Shown here piece by piece: positions 1 to 9,015 of a DNA stretch of 54,678 bases. Under the pieces are notes generated by a model. That model was not told the DNA's origin. It searched no databases and saw only the letters and a list, made by a program, of their open reading frames with translations. The translations under genes and the position numbers were made by a program. The stretch comes from an uncultured Alphaproteobacteria bacterium (GTDB lineage Bacteria > Pseudomonadota > Alphaproteobacteria > HIMB59 > GCA-002718135). The stretch lies in the NCBI GenBank assembly GCA_902627245.1, contig CACOIH010000008.1, forward strand, positions 1-54,678. Direction: 5' to 3'. Numbering within the stretch: position 1 is the stretch's first letter; each line of letters starts with the position of its first letter.

Positions 1-219
1 AAAGCAAAAAATGGTTTTATTCAAGGCAACTTTGATGAAAAATTAATGCTTTTAAATACAGATCAATTTAAACAAGAGCTTAATAAATATACTGAATTTA
101 TGAAAACTATAGAAAATAGAGATGGATGGGTTTGTGGTCTTGGGCACGGCATAAACAAGAAAACACCAGAAAAAAATGTTCATTTATTTGTAGAAAATAT
201 AAGAAAAGAATTTAGCTAA
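1..219 (+). CDS. hemE: Uroporphyrinogen decarboxylase, C-terminal fragment (runs off the left edge)
   Basis: Reading frame 1 is open from base 1 to a TAA at 217-219 and gives about 72 residues. It carries the family's C-terminal signature: an NGFIQGNFDE-like stretch, GWVCGLGHGI, then TPEKNVHLFVENIRKEF. HemE decarboxylates uroporphyrinogen III to coproporphyrinogen III in the cytoplasm. The hemH start lies 5 bp downstream, a normal hemE-hemH arrangement. A second piece of hemE, the N-terminal half, sits in opposite orientation at about 445-1036. The two pieces do not overlap in protein coordinates, so whether this copy is complete to the left cannot be seen. Confidence 0.9.
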   Translation, partial: KAKNGFIQGNFDEKLMLLNTDQFKQELNKYTEFMKTIENRDGWVCGLGHGINKKTPEKNVHLFVENIRKEFS

Positions 220-224
220 TAAAT

Positions 225-445
225 ATGGTTAAATATATTGGTGAAAAAAACTATGAACATGGAACCAAGGAAGCTGTAGGTATTTTAATCACAAACTTAG
301 GAACTCCTGATGCCCCTGAGAAAAAAGAATTAAAAGTATATCTAAATCAATTTCTTTCTGATCCAAGAGTTATTGAACTCCCAAAAATACTTTGGCAAAT
401 TTTACTAAAACTTGTAATTTTACAAATAAGACCTGCTAAATCATA
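225..445 (+). pseudogene. hemH: Ferrochelatase N-terminal fragment, cut by an inverted junction
   Basis: The ATG at 225 begins a typical ferrochelatase N-terminus: GILITNLGTPDAPEKKELK, then YLNQFLSDPRVIELP and an IRPAKS segment at about residue 73. Homology stops there. The frame stays open to 686, but those residues are the antisense of hemE, not ferrochelatase. A whole enzyme is about 320-350 residues, so this fragment cannot insert iron into protoporphyrin. The break lies at roughly 438-460. The gene is probably intact in the real genome and broken here by a chimeric or inverted join. Confidence 0.8.
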
Positions 446-1036
446 TAATGAACTGTCAAATATCATAACAATTTCTGCCCCAGCTTCTAATTGCAATTTA
501 ATATTTTGCTTTAATAAAGGTACAAGAGTTGAAGATAAAAAATCAAAATATAATTTTTTGTTATCATTATTAAAATGGTCCTTACCAAATGCATATCTAA
601 TTAATGTCCATGGACCACCAACAAAACCAATAAGGCTTTTTGAATTTGGTATACTTTCTCTAGTAAATTTAATCGCTTCTGCCTGAAATTTTAAATGCTC
701 AATAGCTTTATTTATATTGTTATAATTTTTGTAATTATTAGCATTTATAAATGAGCTAAATTTTGGAGCAGGATCGAACTTCAATTCAAGTCCCAATCCT
801 TCTAAAACAAAAAGTATATCACTAAATAAAATAGCTACATCAAAATCAAATTCATCTATTGGACCCTTCGCAACTTCTGCTGCAAGTTCAGGTGTTTTGC
901 ATAATTGTTCAAAAGTGTATTTCTCTTTTAATTTTCTATAATGAGAATGATATCTGCCTGCTTGTCTCATAAACCATATTGGAGGTACAGCTTGTCTTCT
1001 CTTTAAAAGAGCATTTTGGAATAGAATATTTGCCAT
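445..1036 (-). pseudogene. hemE: Uroporphyrinogen decarboxylase N-terminal fragment, cut by an inverted junction
   Basis: ATG at 1036. The first ~197 residues are clear HemE: PPIWFMRQAGRYHSHYR (substrate-site segment), DVAILFSDIL, GFVGGPWTLIRYAF and LEAGAEIVMIFDS. After IFDS the frame runs to 347 through sequence that is antisense hemH, so the true homology ends at about 445-460. The remaining C-terminal third is absent on this strand, and a C-terminal piece lies at 1-219 on the other strand. The start overlaps the 3' end of the hemD-like region (1003), giving the order hemCD-hemE, which hemH would normally follow. Confidence 0.85.
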
Positions 1037-2545
1037 TTTATATTTTTATTTTTTTTTTTCCAACTATCATAAGATAACTCAACAAATAGATTTTTATCAT
1101 TACCTAATATTGAGTATATCTCATTATAGGTATTTCCTGGGCCACAATAGTGGTATCTTTCTTTTAATTCTGGATACTTTTCAAGCGTATATTTAAACGC
1201 AGAAGAACTCATCCAGTAAAAGTGTTTTTTTTCATTAATATTAATTTCAAAATCTAGTTTTTCGAGCTGGTAACTGATTATTCTATCACCAATTTTTGAA
1301 ATTGGCGCATCTTTATGTGTTAATTTTATCCAAGAAAAAGTTGTTAGAGATGAAATATCATTATCAAAATCTTCCCCAAGACCATCTGAACTTCCATTCA
1401 CCCATATGCCTTTAGAAGCGAGTTGTTTCCATGTTTTTTAAACCACTCGACCAAACAATATTTTCTGAATTAATTTTGGTTTTATTGGGGAGCGAACTAA
1501 CTCGAGATATAAATATACACTTATTTTTTAAATTGCTTATTATGTCTATAGAGTCACTTATTTGTTTTCGATTAAAAATTTTATAATTATTTAGTTTCTC
1601 AGGATATATTTCTTTGTAACTATTCAAAATAATTTCATTCTTTTTATTTGGTTTTAAATACCAATCTTCAAAGTGATTGCCATCTTCGTCTTCACCTCTT
1701 TTAGAAACTACTGTTCCGTGACTATGATTTATGTAAGACACACCAATTTTTTGATGACAACCACCTCCATATTCTTTTAATACTCTTCTCTCATTTTCAA
1801 CACTATCAAAATCTATTTTAAAATTTATTTTTTTTAATACGGAATTTAGATCATTATCCTCTGTTCTTGTCTCTATTGCCAGAGCTCCTTGTCCAGGAGA
1901 ACAAGGATTAATAGATAGTGGAACAATTGTCCAAAAACATTGATCAATATATTTTTTTAGTTCTATTTTTAAGTCTTGGAATTTTGGTATTTGATTTGAC
2001 ATTATTCTATCAATTGCAGCTTTGGCAACAATGAAGCCATCGTTTTCAGGATCATTTAGAAATTTTTTAAAACGAGTTGGGATATTCCCTCTTATATTGT
2101 TGAAAGTAATTTTATTATATTTTATTGGAAGATAATTTCTTATAAAATTTTCTAAATTATACTTTCTTCTTGGTGAAGAACATAAAATGCTTATCGAGTT
2201 ATCTTTATGAGTCTTGTTTTTTTTTATAAATAAAATATCTCGTTTGTCGGATCTTTTTAATGTTGCAGAAATTATAGTTTTGTCTCCAACTTCAATAGGT
2301 AAATCTTTCCATGAATGTACTATTAAATCACATTTTTTATTTATTAGTTCATCTCTTAAGTCATTAGTAAATACTCCTTCAGATGACATTTCTGATAAAG
2401 GTGTAATTAAATCTTTATCACCTGAAGTACTTTTAGCAACATACTCGATTTCTATTTTTGGGTATTTAATCATTAAATTATCTCCAAACTCATGAGCTTG
2501 GATGATAGCTAAATCACTTTTTCTTGATAATACTCGTATTTTCAT
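1003..2545 (-). CDS. hemC: Fused hydroxymethylbilane synthase / uroporphyrinogen-III synthase, frameshifted
   Basis: Residues 1-310 are porphobilinogen deaminase. SRKSDLAIIQA and VHSWKDLP are visible, and the dipyrromethane-cofactor cysteine is C263 in GGGCHQK. The frame ends at 1412, but the next frame (from about 1436 down to 1003) continues as a HemD-like domain with WKQLASKGIWVNGSSDGLGE, FYWMSSSAFKY and a CGPGNTY motif. Removing one base from the T run 1434-1439 (plus strand) joins them into about 513 residues. HemC-HemD fusions of this look are known from Leptospira, and the HemC part resembles that type more than usual alphaproteobacterial HemC. The 11-T run at 1049-1059 may also hide the true stop. 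Either a sequencing error or a real pseudogene; error is more likely. Confidence 0.8.
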
Positions 2546-2617
2546 GGATTATAATTTCTCACATAACACTATATAATAATTATATGAATTTATCATATAC
2601 GAAGCTAAAAAGAAAAT

Positions 2618-3179
2618 ATGGTTAATTTTAAGGGCACAAAGACATCATGGGGTTTAATTGCCAAATTATTTCATTGGTCTATAGCGCTTTTATTATTTTG
2701 GCAGGTTGCAACTGGGATAAGTCTTCATAATATGGAATTTTCTCCATTGAAAATTGGGATTATTGGCTCTCATAAATTTTTTTGGAACTGTAATTTTTAC
2801 TTTAGTAGTTCTTAGGCTACTTTGGCGTTTTTTTAATACTCATCCAAGATACAATAATATTCCTGCGCACCATAAAATCATATCTAGCCTGGTTCATTTA
2901 GGTCTTTATTTTCTGGTAATTTTTATTCCAATACAAGGAACATATATGACCTGGGTTGGAGGCGGAGATGTATTTCTTTTAGGAATAATTAAGATTCCAG
3001 CATTAGTGGAAATGGATTTTTTTTTATATGATACAGCGCTAAATGTTCATTATTACAGTGCTTTACTTCTAACTGCATTATTTTCAGTACATATTTTGGC
3101 TGCACTTTATCATAGATTTTTAATTGGCGACCCCTATGGAGTTTGGGGCAGAATGGCTTTTAAAAATTGGAAGGTGTGA
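2618..3179 (+). CDS. Cytochrome b561 family protein, frameshifted
   Basis: The N-terminal part (2618-2815) has KLFHWSIALLLFWQVATG, with the first haem histidine. The rest (in frame from about 2784 to 3179) has HHKIISSLVHLGLYFLVIF, an FFLYDTALNVHYYSA segment and FSVHILAALYHRF with further haem-ligand histidines. Removing one T from the run 2777-2783 fuses SHKFF with GTVIFTLVVLRLLWR and gives about 186 residues, the usual size for this four-helix dihaem membrane protein. Such proteins pass electrons between membrane quinols and periplasmic or other acceptors. It stands alone between hemC (divergent) and hemA (55 bp downstream). The break is most simply a homopolymer error. Confidence 0.8.
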
Positions 3180-3234
3180 CAATTCATCAAATTAATTACT
3201 TACAATAAACCTTTGCATGAGATAACTATAAATA

Positions 3235-4467
3235 ATGGATTACAGGAAGTTTTTTAATACAGAAATAGAAAAATTTAAAGATCAAGGTCTTTATAGAAAA
3301 TTTAGAAATATCGATAGACCAATCAAAAGTTTCCCTAGTGCAGACGAAAAAGCTCTTGATAGTGAGAGAGAAGTTGAAGTTTGGTGCTCAAATGATTACC
3401 TCAATATGAGTCAACACCCTGAAGTTGTTAATGATATTGTTAAAACTCTTCTTGAATACGGATCTGGCTCTGGTGGTACAAGAAATATTTCTGGAACATC
3501 AACTTTTCACACGGATTTAGAAGCAAAATTGGCAGATGTGCATAACAAAGATGCATCTCTTTTATTTGCTTCAGCATATACTGCAAACCAATCGACTCTA
3601 TGGACTCTTGGTAAAAAAATTAAGGATATTGAAATATTTTCTGATGAACTAAATCATGCTTCACTTATTCAAGGAATAAAAAACAGTGGTGCTAAATGCC
3701 ATATTTTTAGACATAATGATGTAGACCATTTAGAAAGTTTACTTAAAGAAGTTAAAAAAAGCACTCCAAAAATGATAGTTTTTGAAAGCTTATATTCTAT
3801 GGAAGGCATAAGATCTCCAATAATAAAAATTGTTGAACTTGCAAAAAAATATAATTGTATGACATATTTAGATGAAGTTCACTCAGTTGGTCTATACGGC
3901 GAAGACGGCAAAGGTATTGCTGTCGAGATGGGAGTCGAGGATCAAATTGATATAATTAATGGTACGCTTGCCAAAGCCTACGGTCAAATGGGAGGATACA
4001 TTGCATCAAGTTTTGAAATCATTGATTATATTAGAAGCTTTTCACCTGGGTTTATATTTACAACTTCAATATGTCCTTCAATAGCTGCAGGATCTTTAAA
4101 AGCAATTGAAATCGTTTCTATGGCTGAGCAATTAAGAATAAGGCTCAAGGAAAACTCTTCATATATTAGACAATTGTTAGACTCAGTAGCAATACCCTAC
4201 ATAGATACTAACTCCCATATTGTAGCTGTTATGGTCAATGATCCTTTTTTATGCAAAAAAGTCTCTCAGGATTTAATTGATGATCATAAAATTTATGCTC
4301 AACCAATATTCTATCCAACTGTTCCAAAAGGTTTGGAAAGATTAAGGGTTACAGTAACACCTAAACATAGAAAAGAGCATATAGATAAGATGGTAAGGGC
4401 TTTAGATAAAGTTTGGGCTAAAAATAAGTTACCCAGAAGAAATATTAGTAAAATATCGACAATCTAA
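3235..4467 (+). CDS. hemA: 5-aminolevulinate synthase
   Basis: 410 residues, the usual length. It condenses glycine and succinyl-CoA to 5-aminolevulinate, the first step of the C4 tetrapyrrole route, with PLP. Visible features: EVWCSNDYLNMS near residue 50, the glycine-rich GSGSGGTRNISGT (77-89), YLDEVHSVGLYG with PLP-contacting D213 and H216, and the PLP lysine K247 in TLAKAYGQMGGY. Its presence together with hemCD/hemE nearby makes this a haem locus. The C4 pathway is characteristic of alphaproteobacteria. It is followed after 5 bp by a convergent EamA gene. Confidence 0.95.
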   Translation: MDYRKFFNTEIEKFKDQGLYRKFRNIDRPIKSFPSADEKALDSEREVEVWCSNDYLNMSQHPEVVNDIVKTLLEYGSGSGGTRNISGTSTFHTDLEAKLADVHNKDASLLFASAYTANQSTLWTLGKKIKDIEIFSDELNHASLIQGIKNSGAKCHIFRHNDVDHLESLLKEVKKSTPKMIVFESLYSMEGIRSPIIKIVELAKKYNCMTYLDEVHSVGLYGEDGKGIAVEMGVEDQIDIINGTLAKAYGQMGGYIASSFEIIDYIRSFSPGFIFTTSICPSIAAGSLKAIEIVSMAEQLRIRLKENSSYIRQLLDSVAIPYIDTNSHIVAVMVNDPFLCKKVSQDLIDDHKIYAQPIFYPTVPKGLERLRVTVTPKHRKEHIDKMVRALDKVWAKNKLPRRNISKISTI

Positions 4468-4472
4468 GATTT

Positions 4473-5366
4473 CTAATTAATTTCACCTTTTCTTGTCGCG
4501 TATCCATAATAAATTACAGCCATAGTAATTATTATACCACCGATTATTACTGTAATACTAGGTACCTCGTTTATACCAAAAATTGGCATCCATACCCACA
4601 ACACACCTCCTACAACCTCCATTAAAGACAATAAAGCAAGTTCTGCTGAAGGCAGATATTTCGCTCCTAAACTATAAAGAATTAGCCCCGAAGCAACCAG
4701 AAAACCGTGAAGTAAACTTAGATAAGAATTTATTGTAGGCATTTTCCTAAATGGCTCAAGTGAAAAGTTTAAAATAAAAAATGCAAATAATGCACAAAAC
4801 ACTCCTGCTAAGACTACAGTAGTAAATTTTGGGGTTTCAGGTTTCCATCTAATAGTAACAGTATACAGTGCAAAGCCTGTAGCTGATATAAAACCAATTA
4901 TAGCACCTAAAGCTGAGCCAGAAATACTATCATTAATTATCATTATACATACACCTACAAAAGCTATAACCATCGCCAGCAAAGTTGATTTTTTAAGAAT
5001 TTCACCAAGAACAAAATAACCTACAATGGCAGCTATGAATGGCATTGCTGCTAACATAAACAGAGTTACTGCCGCTGTTGTCATTGTTATTGAAAATATA
5101 AATCCAGTAAATGCAGTTGCTAAAAATACACCTCCAAGAATAGATGATAATCCGATCTTAAAAAAATTTTTATAAAATGAAAATCCTTCTCTTAAAAATA
5201 AATAAATTATTAAAATTGTGGCTATAGCAAATCCTCGATAAAACAAATATTGAAAAACATAATCATGACCATCAATCATATACCTTACAGTAAGTGCGCC
5301 AAAGCTCCAAAAAATGCCTGCAAGAAATACTATAATAAAAGCATATAAATAAGTGTTTTTGCTCAT
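4473..5366 (-). CDS. EamA/DMT-family permease
   Basis: 297 residues, about ten hydrophobic segments in two EamA repeats. The first repeat includes FWSFGALTVRYMIDG and AAMPFIAAIVGYFVLGE; the second ends with LLSLMEVVGGVLWVWMPIFG before IIGGIIITMAVIYYGY. The position of the E in the final loop before the last helix is typical of drug/metabolite transporters. These are inner-membrane exporters or importers of small metabolites, and the substrate cannot be read from sequence. It converges with hemA. ATG at 5366; no partner gene. Confidence 0.85.
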   Translation of the reverse strand: MSKNTYLYAFIIVFLAGIFWSFGALTVRYMIDGHDYVFQYLFYRGFAIATILIIYLFLREGFSFYKNFFKIGLSSILGGVFLATAFTGFIFSITMTTAAVTLFMLAAMPFIAAIVGYFVLGEILKKSTLLAMVIAFVGVCIMIINDSISGSALGAIIGFISATGFALYTVTIRWKPETPKFTTVVLAGVFCALFAFFILNFSLEPFRKMPTINSYLSLLHGFLVASGLILYSLGAKYLPSAELALLSLMEVVGGVLWVWMPIFGINEVPSITVIIGGIIITMAVIYYGYATRKGEIN

Positions 5367-5412
5367 TCAAAAGAGTTCAAATCATTAATTTAGTCAAATG
5401 TAAATTGATATT

Positions 5413-5574
5413 TTAGTTATTTATTTGAACTCCAACATCTTTACTAATAGAAATCTTATAATCAGCTTTATTATTATCTTTTCCACTGATTTTAGAGGTT
5501 GTCGACATTTTGCAACTTAGAAGAATTGATAATATAAATATTACTGACAAGTACCTATTGAGCCTAGAGAACAT
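5413..5574 (-). CDS. Small putative lipoprotein overlapping the pentapeptide gene
   Basis: A 53-codon frame. ATG at 5574 lies inside the 3' end of the pentapeptide gene (34-nt overlap) and the TAA is at 5413-5415. The N-terminus MFSRLNRYLSVIFILSILLS is basic then strongly hydrophobic and is followed by Cys21 in LLSC, a good lipobox for lipidation and diacylglyceryl anchoring. The rest is a short polar, lysine-rich tail (KISGKDNNKADYKISISKD). I do not recognise the family. Shortness and the lack of a clear ribosome site keep confidence moderate, but an in-frame signal sequence with a correctly placed cysteine is unlikely to arise by chance. Confidence 0.5.
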   Translation of the reverse strand: MFSRLNRYLSVIFILSILLSCKMSTTSKISGKDNNKADYKISISKDVGVQINN

Positions 5575-6044
5575 TTTTTACCATCAATCCATATAGTATT
5601 TGATAAGTTAGCTTCATCAAATATTGCACCAGAAATATTAGCTCCTAATAAGTTAGCTTCATACAAATTTGCACCTTTAAAAGAAGCACCAAATAAATTA
5701 GATCCCTCAAAATTTACATTGGCTAAATTTGCATTATCGAAATTTGCATTATTACAATTTGCACCCTGCAAATTTGATGCATATAAATTTGAATTACTAA
5801 AATTTGAGAAAATAAAATTGCCAATCGATAAATTTGAATTATTTAGTTGCGATTTTTCAAAGTTTGAAAGAGATAAATTCACACCTGACATTTCTGATTT
5901 TGCCATTCCTGCACCCGATAAATCTAAATTTTCAACAAAATTGCAATTGGTCCAGTCAACTTCATTCGCAGGTTGATCATCACAAGCTCCATAAGATTGT
6001 GAAGAATAAAATATTAGAAATATTATTATGTAGAATTTATTCAT
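5541..6044 (-). CDS. Secreted pentapeptide-repeat protein
   Basis: 167 residues. A signal peptide MNKFYIIIFLIFYSSQSYG ends before ACDDQP. From about residue 37 there are roughly twenty tandem A(D/N)LxX units (for example NLQGANCNNANFDNANL, ANLYEANLLGANISGAIF), which would fold as a right-handed quadrilateral beta-helix. The C-terminus has two cysteines (KKCSLGSIGTC) that could pair with the two near residues 21 and 34. Periplasmic or surface location is inferred from the signal peptide. The exact role is unknown; pentapeptide repeats only indicate a scaffold or binding fold. The next gene downstream is the small lipoprotein overlapping its end. Confidence 0.85.
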   Translation of the reverse strand: MNKFYIIIFLIFYSSQSYGACDDQPANEVDWTNCNFVENLDLSGAGMAKSEMSGVNLSLSNFEKSQLNNSNLSIGNFIFSNFSNSNLYASNLQGANCNNANFDNANLANVNFEGSNLFGASFKGANLYEANLLGANISGAIFDEANLSNTIWIDGKKCSLGSIGTCQ

Positions 6045-6085
6045 TGGTAAACATTAGTTTTCTTTTATGTTTTATTTAAGGCACA

Positions 6086-7937
6086 TTATCTTGATGTTAA
6101 TTTTAGTTCAATCCTTCTATTTTGCTGTAGATCGCTCTCAGTTTCTCCATCACTTATAGGAAAAAACTCTCCATATCCTGCCGATGCTAATCTATTTGGT
6201 GGAAAACCAAGATCAAGAAGAAGTTTTAAAACTGTATTAGCTCTTGCTGAAGATAATTCCCAGTTAGATGGATATCTGATTGTCTGTATAGGGTTTTTGT
6301 CTGTGTGTCCTTCTACCATTATAATCCAATCAATATCTGAAGGAATATCATTAGTAGTCTCTTTTAAAGTAAGGCCAATTTCACTTAACTTTTCTTTACC
6401 AGATAGTTGTAAATCTGCTGAAGCAGAATCAAATAAAAGCTCTGATTCAAAAATAAATCTATCTCCTACAATTTTAATATCTTTTCTATCGCCTAAAATA
6501 GATTGTAGTTTTCCAAAAAACTCAGATCTATATTTTTGAAGTTCAAATACTTTTGATGTAAGGGCTTTATTTAACTTTTCACCTAGCACCTCTATTTCTA
6601 AATCTTTAATCAAAGCCTGACTTTCACTAGCTTCTAGAGCACTATTAAGCAAAGCAATTTCTTTTTGCAGAGTGTCAATTTGATTAGATAGAATTTCTAC
6701 CTGTTCTAATGTTTTTGAAGATTGTATTTCCATATTTTTAATTTCTTCAAGCGATGTTTCTTTTTGTGTTTGATTTTCTTGCTCTAATAATGCAATTTGA
6801 TTTTGAAGTAGCTCAAGTTTATCAAGTTGTTGTTTTTGTTTATCTTCAGACAAAGAGAGTACATTATTCAGTTCAGATATTTTTCCTCGCAAATTGAAAA
6901 TGGTGCTATCTTTCTGAATTAAATCTTTATTTAACCTTGCTAATTCTTCATTTTTAAACCTAATTGCATCAAGTTGTTCATTAAGTGATGCATCTTTTAA
7001 ACCCAGACTATCATTAATTTCTAAAAGATCATTCATTAGTTCTTGATATTGGGATATTTGACTTTGTAATTCTTCATCCCTTAATGAAAGTTCAACATTC
7101 GTCTTTTCTAATTCATCATTTAAACTTAGAAGTTTTTCATTTTGATTTTGTAATTCTTCATCTCTTAATGAAAGTTCGATGTTTGTTTTTTTCCAATTCA
7201 TCATTTAAACTTAGAAGCTTTTCATTTTTATTTTTAATTGCAAGCAATTGCTCTTCAATTCCACCTTCCTCTAAACCAAGACTATCATTAATTGCCACTA
7301 AATTTTTATTCTTCTCATTTAATTCAGCAATTGTAGATTTGAGAGATTTTTCACTTTCAAGTAGTTTAAAATTCGCATTATCTAATTCTTGATTAAGTAT
7401 TTTTAGTTGATCAATTCTTGTTGCAAGTGCTTTATTAATTCGTTCTCCGAGCCCCTCGGTTTCAAGTAAAGTAATTTCTTGTCCTTCATAAGTTTCTAAT
7501 GCATTTGCAACTATTCTCAGTTCTTTTAAAAGACTACTAATTTGCTCGGATAAAGCTATTATATTTTGTTCCTGAACAAATATTTCTGATCGTTTTTTTG
7601 CAATATCAGTTTGTAATTGCTCACTTAATAATTGCTCACTTTGTAAATTTAATTCTGTATCTTCAAGCTTTTTCTCTGTTTCAGAAAGAGTTGAAAGAGC
7701 TATTTCTTTATCTTTAGTTTCAATAACAAGTATTTTAGATAATTCATTTATTTGTGTTCTTAAATCTTGAAGCGCCTTATCTCGGCCAGATATAGCATCA
7801 CTCAGATATATTTGCGAAACAGTAAAAACCATTAGCACAAATATGATTACTATTAAAAGAGTAGCTAGAACATCAACAAAACCGGGCCAAATATTTGTTG
7901 TATCAGCAAGTCTATTTCTTAAAGACCTAGTAGACAT
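6086..7937 (-). CDS. MotB/OmpA-like protein with long coiled coil, frameshifted
   Basis: From ATG 7937: a MotB-type membrane anchor (WPGFVDVLATLLIVIIFVLM, residues 18-37), then more than 350 residues of heptad coiled coil, then an OmpA-like peptidoglycan-binding domain at the end (VEGHTDKNPIQ, WELSSARANTVLKLLLDLG, GYGEFFPISDGE, NRRIEL). The frame breaks at the T run 7186-7192. Dropping one T restores about 616 residues. An internal 84-bp repeat supports this, since the copy with the break is 85 bp. It should form an ion-driven complex in the inner membrane with the MotA/ExbB-like protein 2 bp upstream in the operon. Not flagellar: no flagellar gene is near. Confidence 0.8.
7063..7230 (-). repeat. 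Tandem 84/85-bp coding repeat in the coiled coil
   Basis: Two adjacent copies encode a 28-residue unit beginning NEKLLSLNDELEKTN and ending SLRDEELQ. On the plus strand copy one spans about 7063-7146 and copy two about 7147-7230. Matching landmarks are 84 bp apart at one end of the copies and 85 bp at the other, the extra base being in the T run at 7186-7192. The repeat thus directly shows the single-base insertion that breaks the frame. A looser, older duplication flanks it (INDSLGLEEGG and INDSLGLKDAS modules). Confidence 0.85.
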
Positions 7938-7939
7938 TA

Positions 7940-8965
7940 TTATTTTTTAATTTTCTTTAGTTCTTTTTCAATTTTCTGAAAATACTCTTTAACTTTTTTT
8001 GCTTCTAATATTCCATTTTTGCTTAAAGCTTCCGTAAGGTTCATTAGTGTAGATTGTGTGTTTAATTGTGAAGATAAGAAATTTGATAATTGCTTATCAA
8101 GATTTGAAGAGTTGGAATTGATTTTGTTAAGTATTTCATTAAACTTCTCTAAATTGTTTGAAATTTTAGTTTGATTGTCAGATGATTTCTTAAAAGCATT
8201 TAGGAGGTTTTCTAAGTTGTCATAGATTTTTTGAATTGCTTCACCTGTAGGCTTATCTTCTACTTTAGAAAAATCTGGAGAAGAATTGCTATTAAGTATT
8301 TTTTCAAAGTATTGACTAAATTTATTTTGAGCTTGTCCAAGATTTAAATCAAGTAATCCTAATATTAAAGAGCCAGCTAAACCTAATAAAGAACTGCTAA
8401 ATGCAATACTCATTCCTTCAAGTGGAGCATTTAATCCATCTTTAAGAGAATTAAAAAAACCTGCAACATTTGTATCATCTATACCTAAGCCGCTGATAAC
8501 ATTGCCAACAGATCCAATGGTTTTTAGAAGTCCCCAGAAAGTTCCAAGGAGTCCTAAAAAAACTAGCAAACCTACCAGGTAACGAGAAGTTTCTCTTATG
8601 CTTATCAAAGTCATATCAGAATTCTCTATCAATCTATTTATTGATGAACTTTTAAAAACAAATTTTCCGTCAAGATTTTTTAATTCAAGAGAAATGTTTT
8701 TGTCTTGCCCTCTTAAAGTAGAGAATGCTTCTATAGAATTTGTAATATTAAAGTTCGAGAAAGATATATATTTATAATTTAAGTTAATGAGATGAAAAAA
8801 ATTAAATACAATTCCAGTTAACAGTGCTAATAAAATTATAATGTTAATAAAAATATTTGATAAAAAAGCATTTTGTAAAACTGGGTATAATAAAACAACA
8901 ATAACAAAGACAGCAACTAAGAAAATTGATGCTCTAATTATATAATTATTTAGGGATAGCGCCAT
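7940..8965 (-). CDS. MotA/TolQ/ExbB-like proton channel protein
   Basis: 341 residues. Two hydrophobic segments lie near the N-terminus (about 12-30 and 37-55). A second pair carries the family core: YLVGLLVFLGLLGTFWGLLKTIG (with the G-T-x-x-G channel motif) and GMSIAFSSSLLGLAGSLILGLLDL. The last ~120 residues are polar and predicted coiled coil. It would pair with the MotB/OmpA-like protein encoded immediately downstream to form a peptidoglycan-anchored, ion-driven motor. Non-flagellar pairs of this type are common in alphaproteobacteria, with roles not firmly known. Coiled-coil tails on both partners suggest a long cytoplasmic or periplasmic extension. Confidence 0.8.
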   Translation of the reverse strand: MALSLNNYIIRASIFLVAVFVIVVLLYPVLQNAFLSNIFINIIILLALLTGIVFNFFHLINLNYKYISFSNFNITNSIEAFSTLRGQDKNISLELKNLDGKFVFKSSSINRLIENSDMTLISIRETSRYLVGLLVFLGLLGTFWGLLKTIGSVGNVISGLGIDDTNVAGFFNSLKDGLNAPLEGMSIAFSSSLLGLAGSLILGLLDLNLGQAQNKFSQYFEKILNSNSSPDFSKVEDKPTGEAIQKIYDNLENLLNAFKKSSDNQTKISNNLEKFNEILNKINSNSSNLDKQLSNFLSSQLNTQSTLMNLTEALSKNGILEAKKVKEYFQKIEKELKKIKK

Positions 8966-9015
8966 AAACGAAAGATTATATTACATGTCTTGGAAATTCA
9001 ATAAATATAAACTGT

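Noticed and set aside
225-686. A 153-codon plus-strand frame as a complete small ferrochelatase-like protein
   Set aside because: Only the first ~73 residues match ferrochelatase; the rest is the antisense of hemE read across the inverted join.
5590-5950. CRISPR or satellite repeat suggested by recurring AAATTTG-like words every 15 bp
   Set aside because: The period of 15 bp and in-frame coding show it is the DNA of pentapeptide repeats, with no constant repeat and unique spacers.
6086-8965. Zorya-type anti-phage system (ZorA/ZorB)
   Set aside because: The MotA/MotB-like pair has no ZorC, ZorD or ZorE neighbour, and neighbouring genes are housekeeping. Non-flagellar pairs of this kind are common without defence roles.
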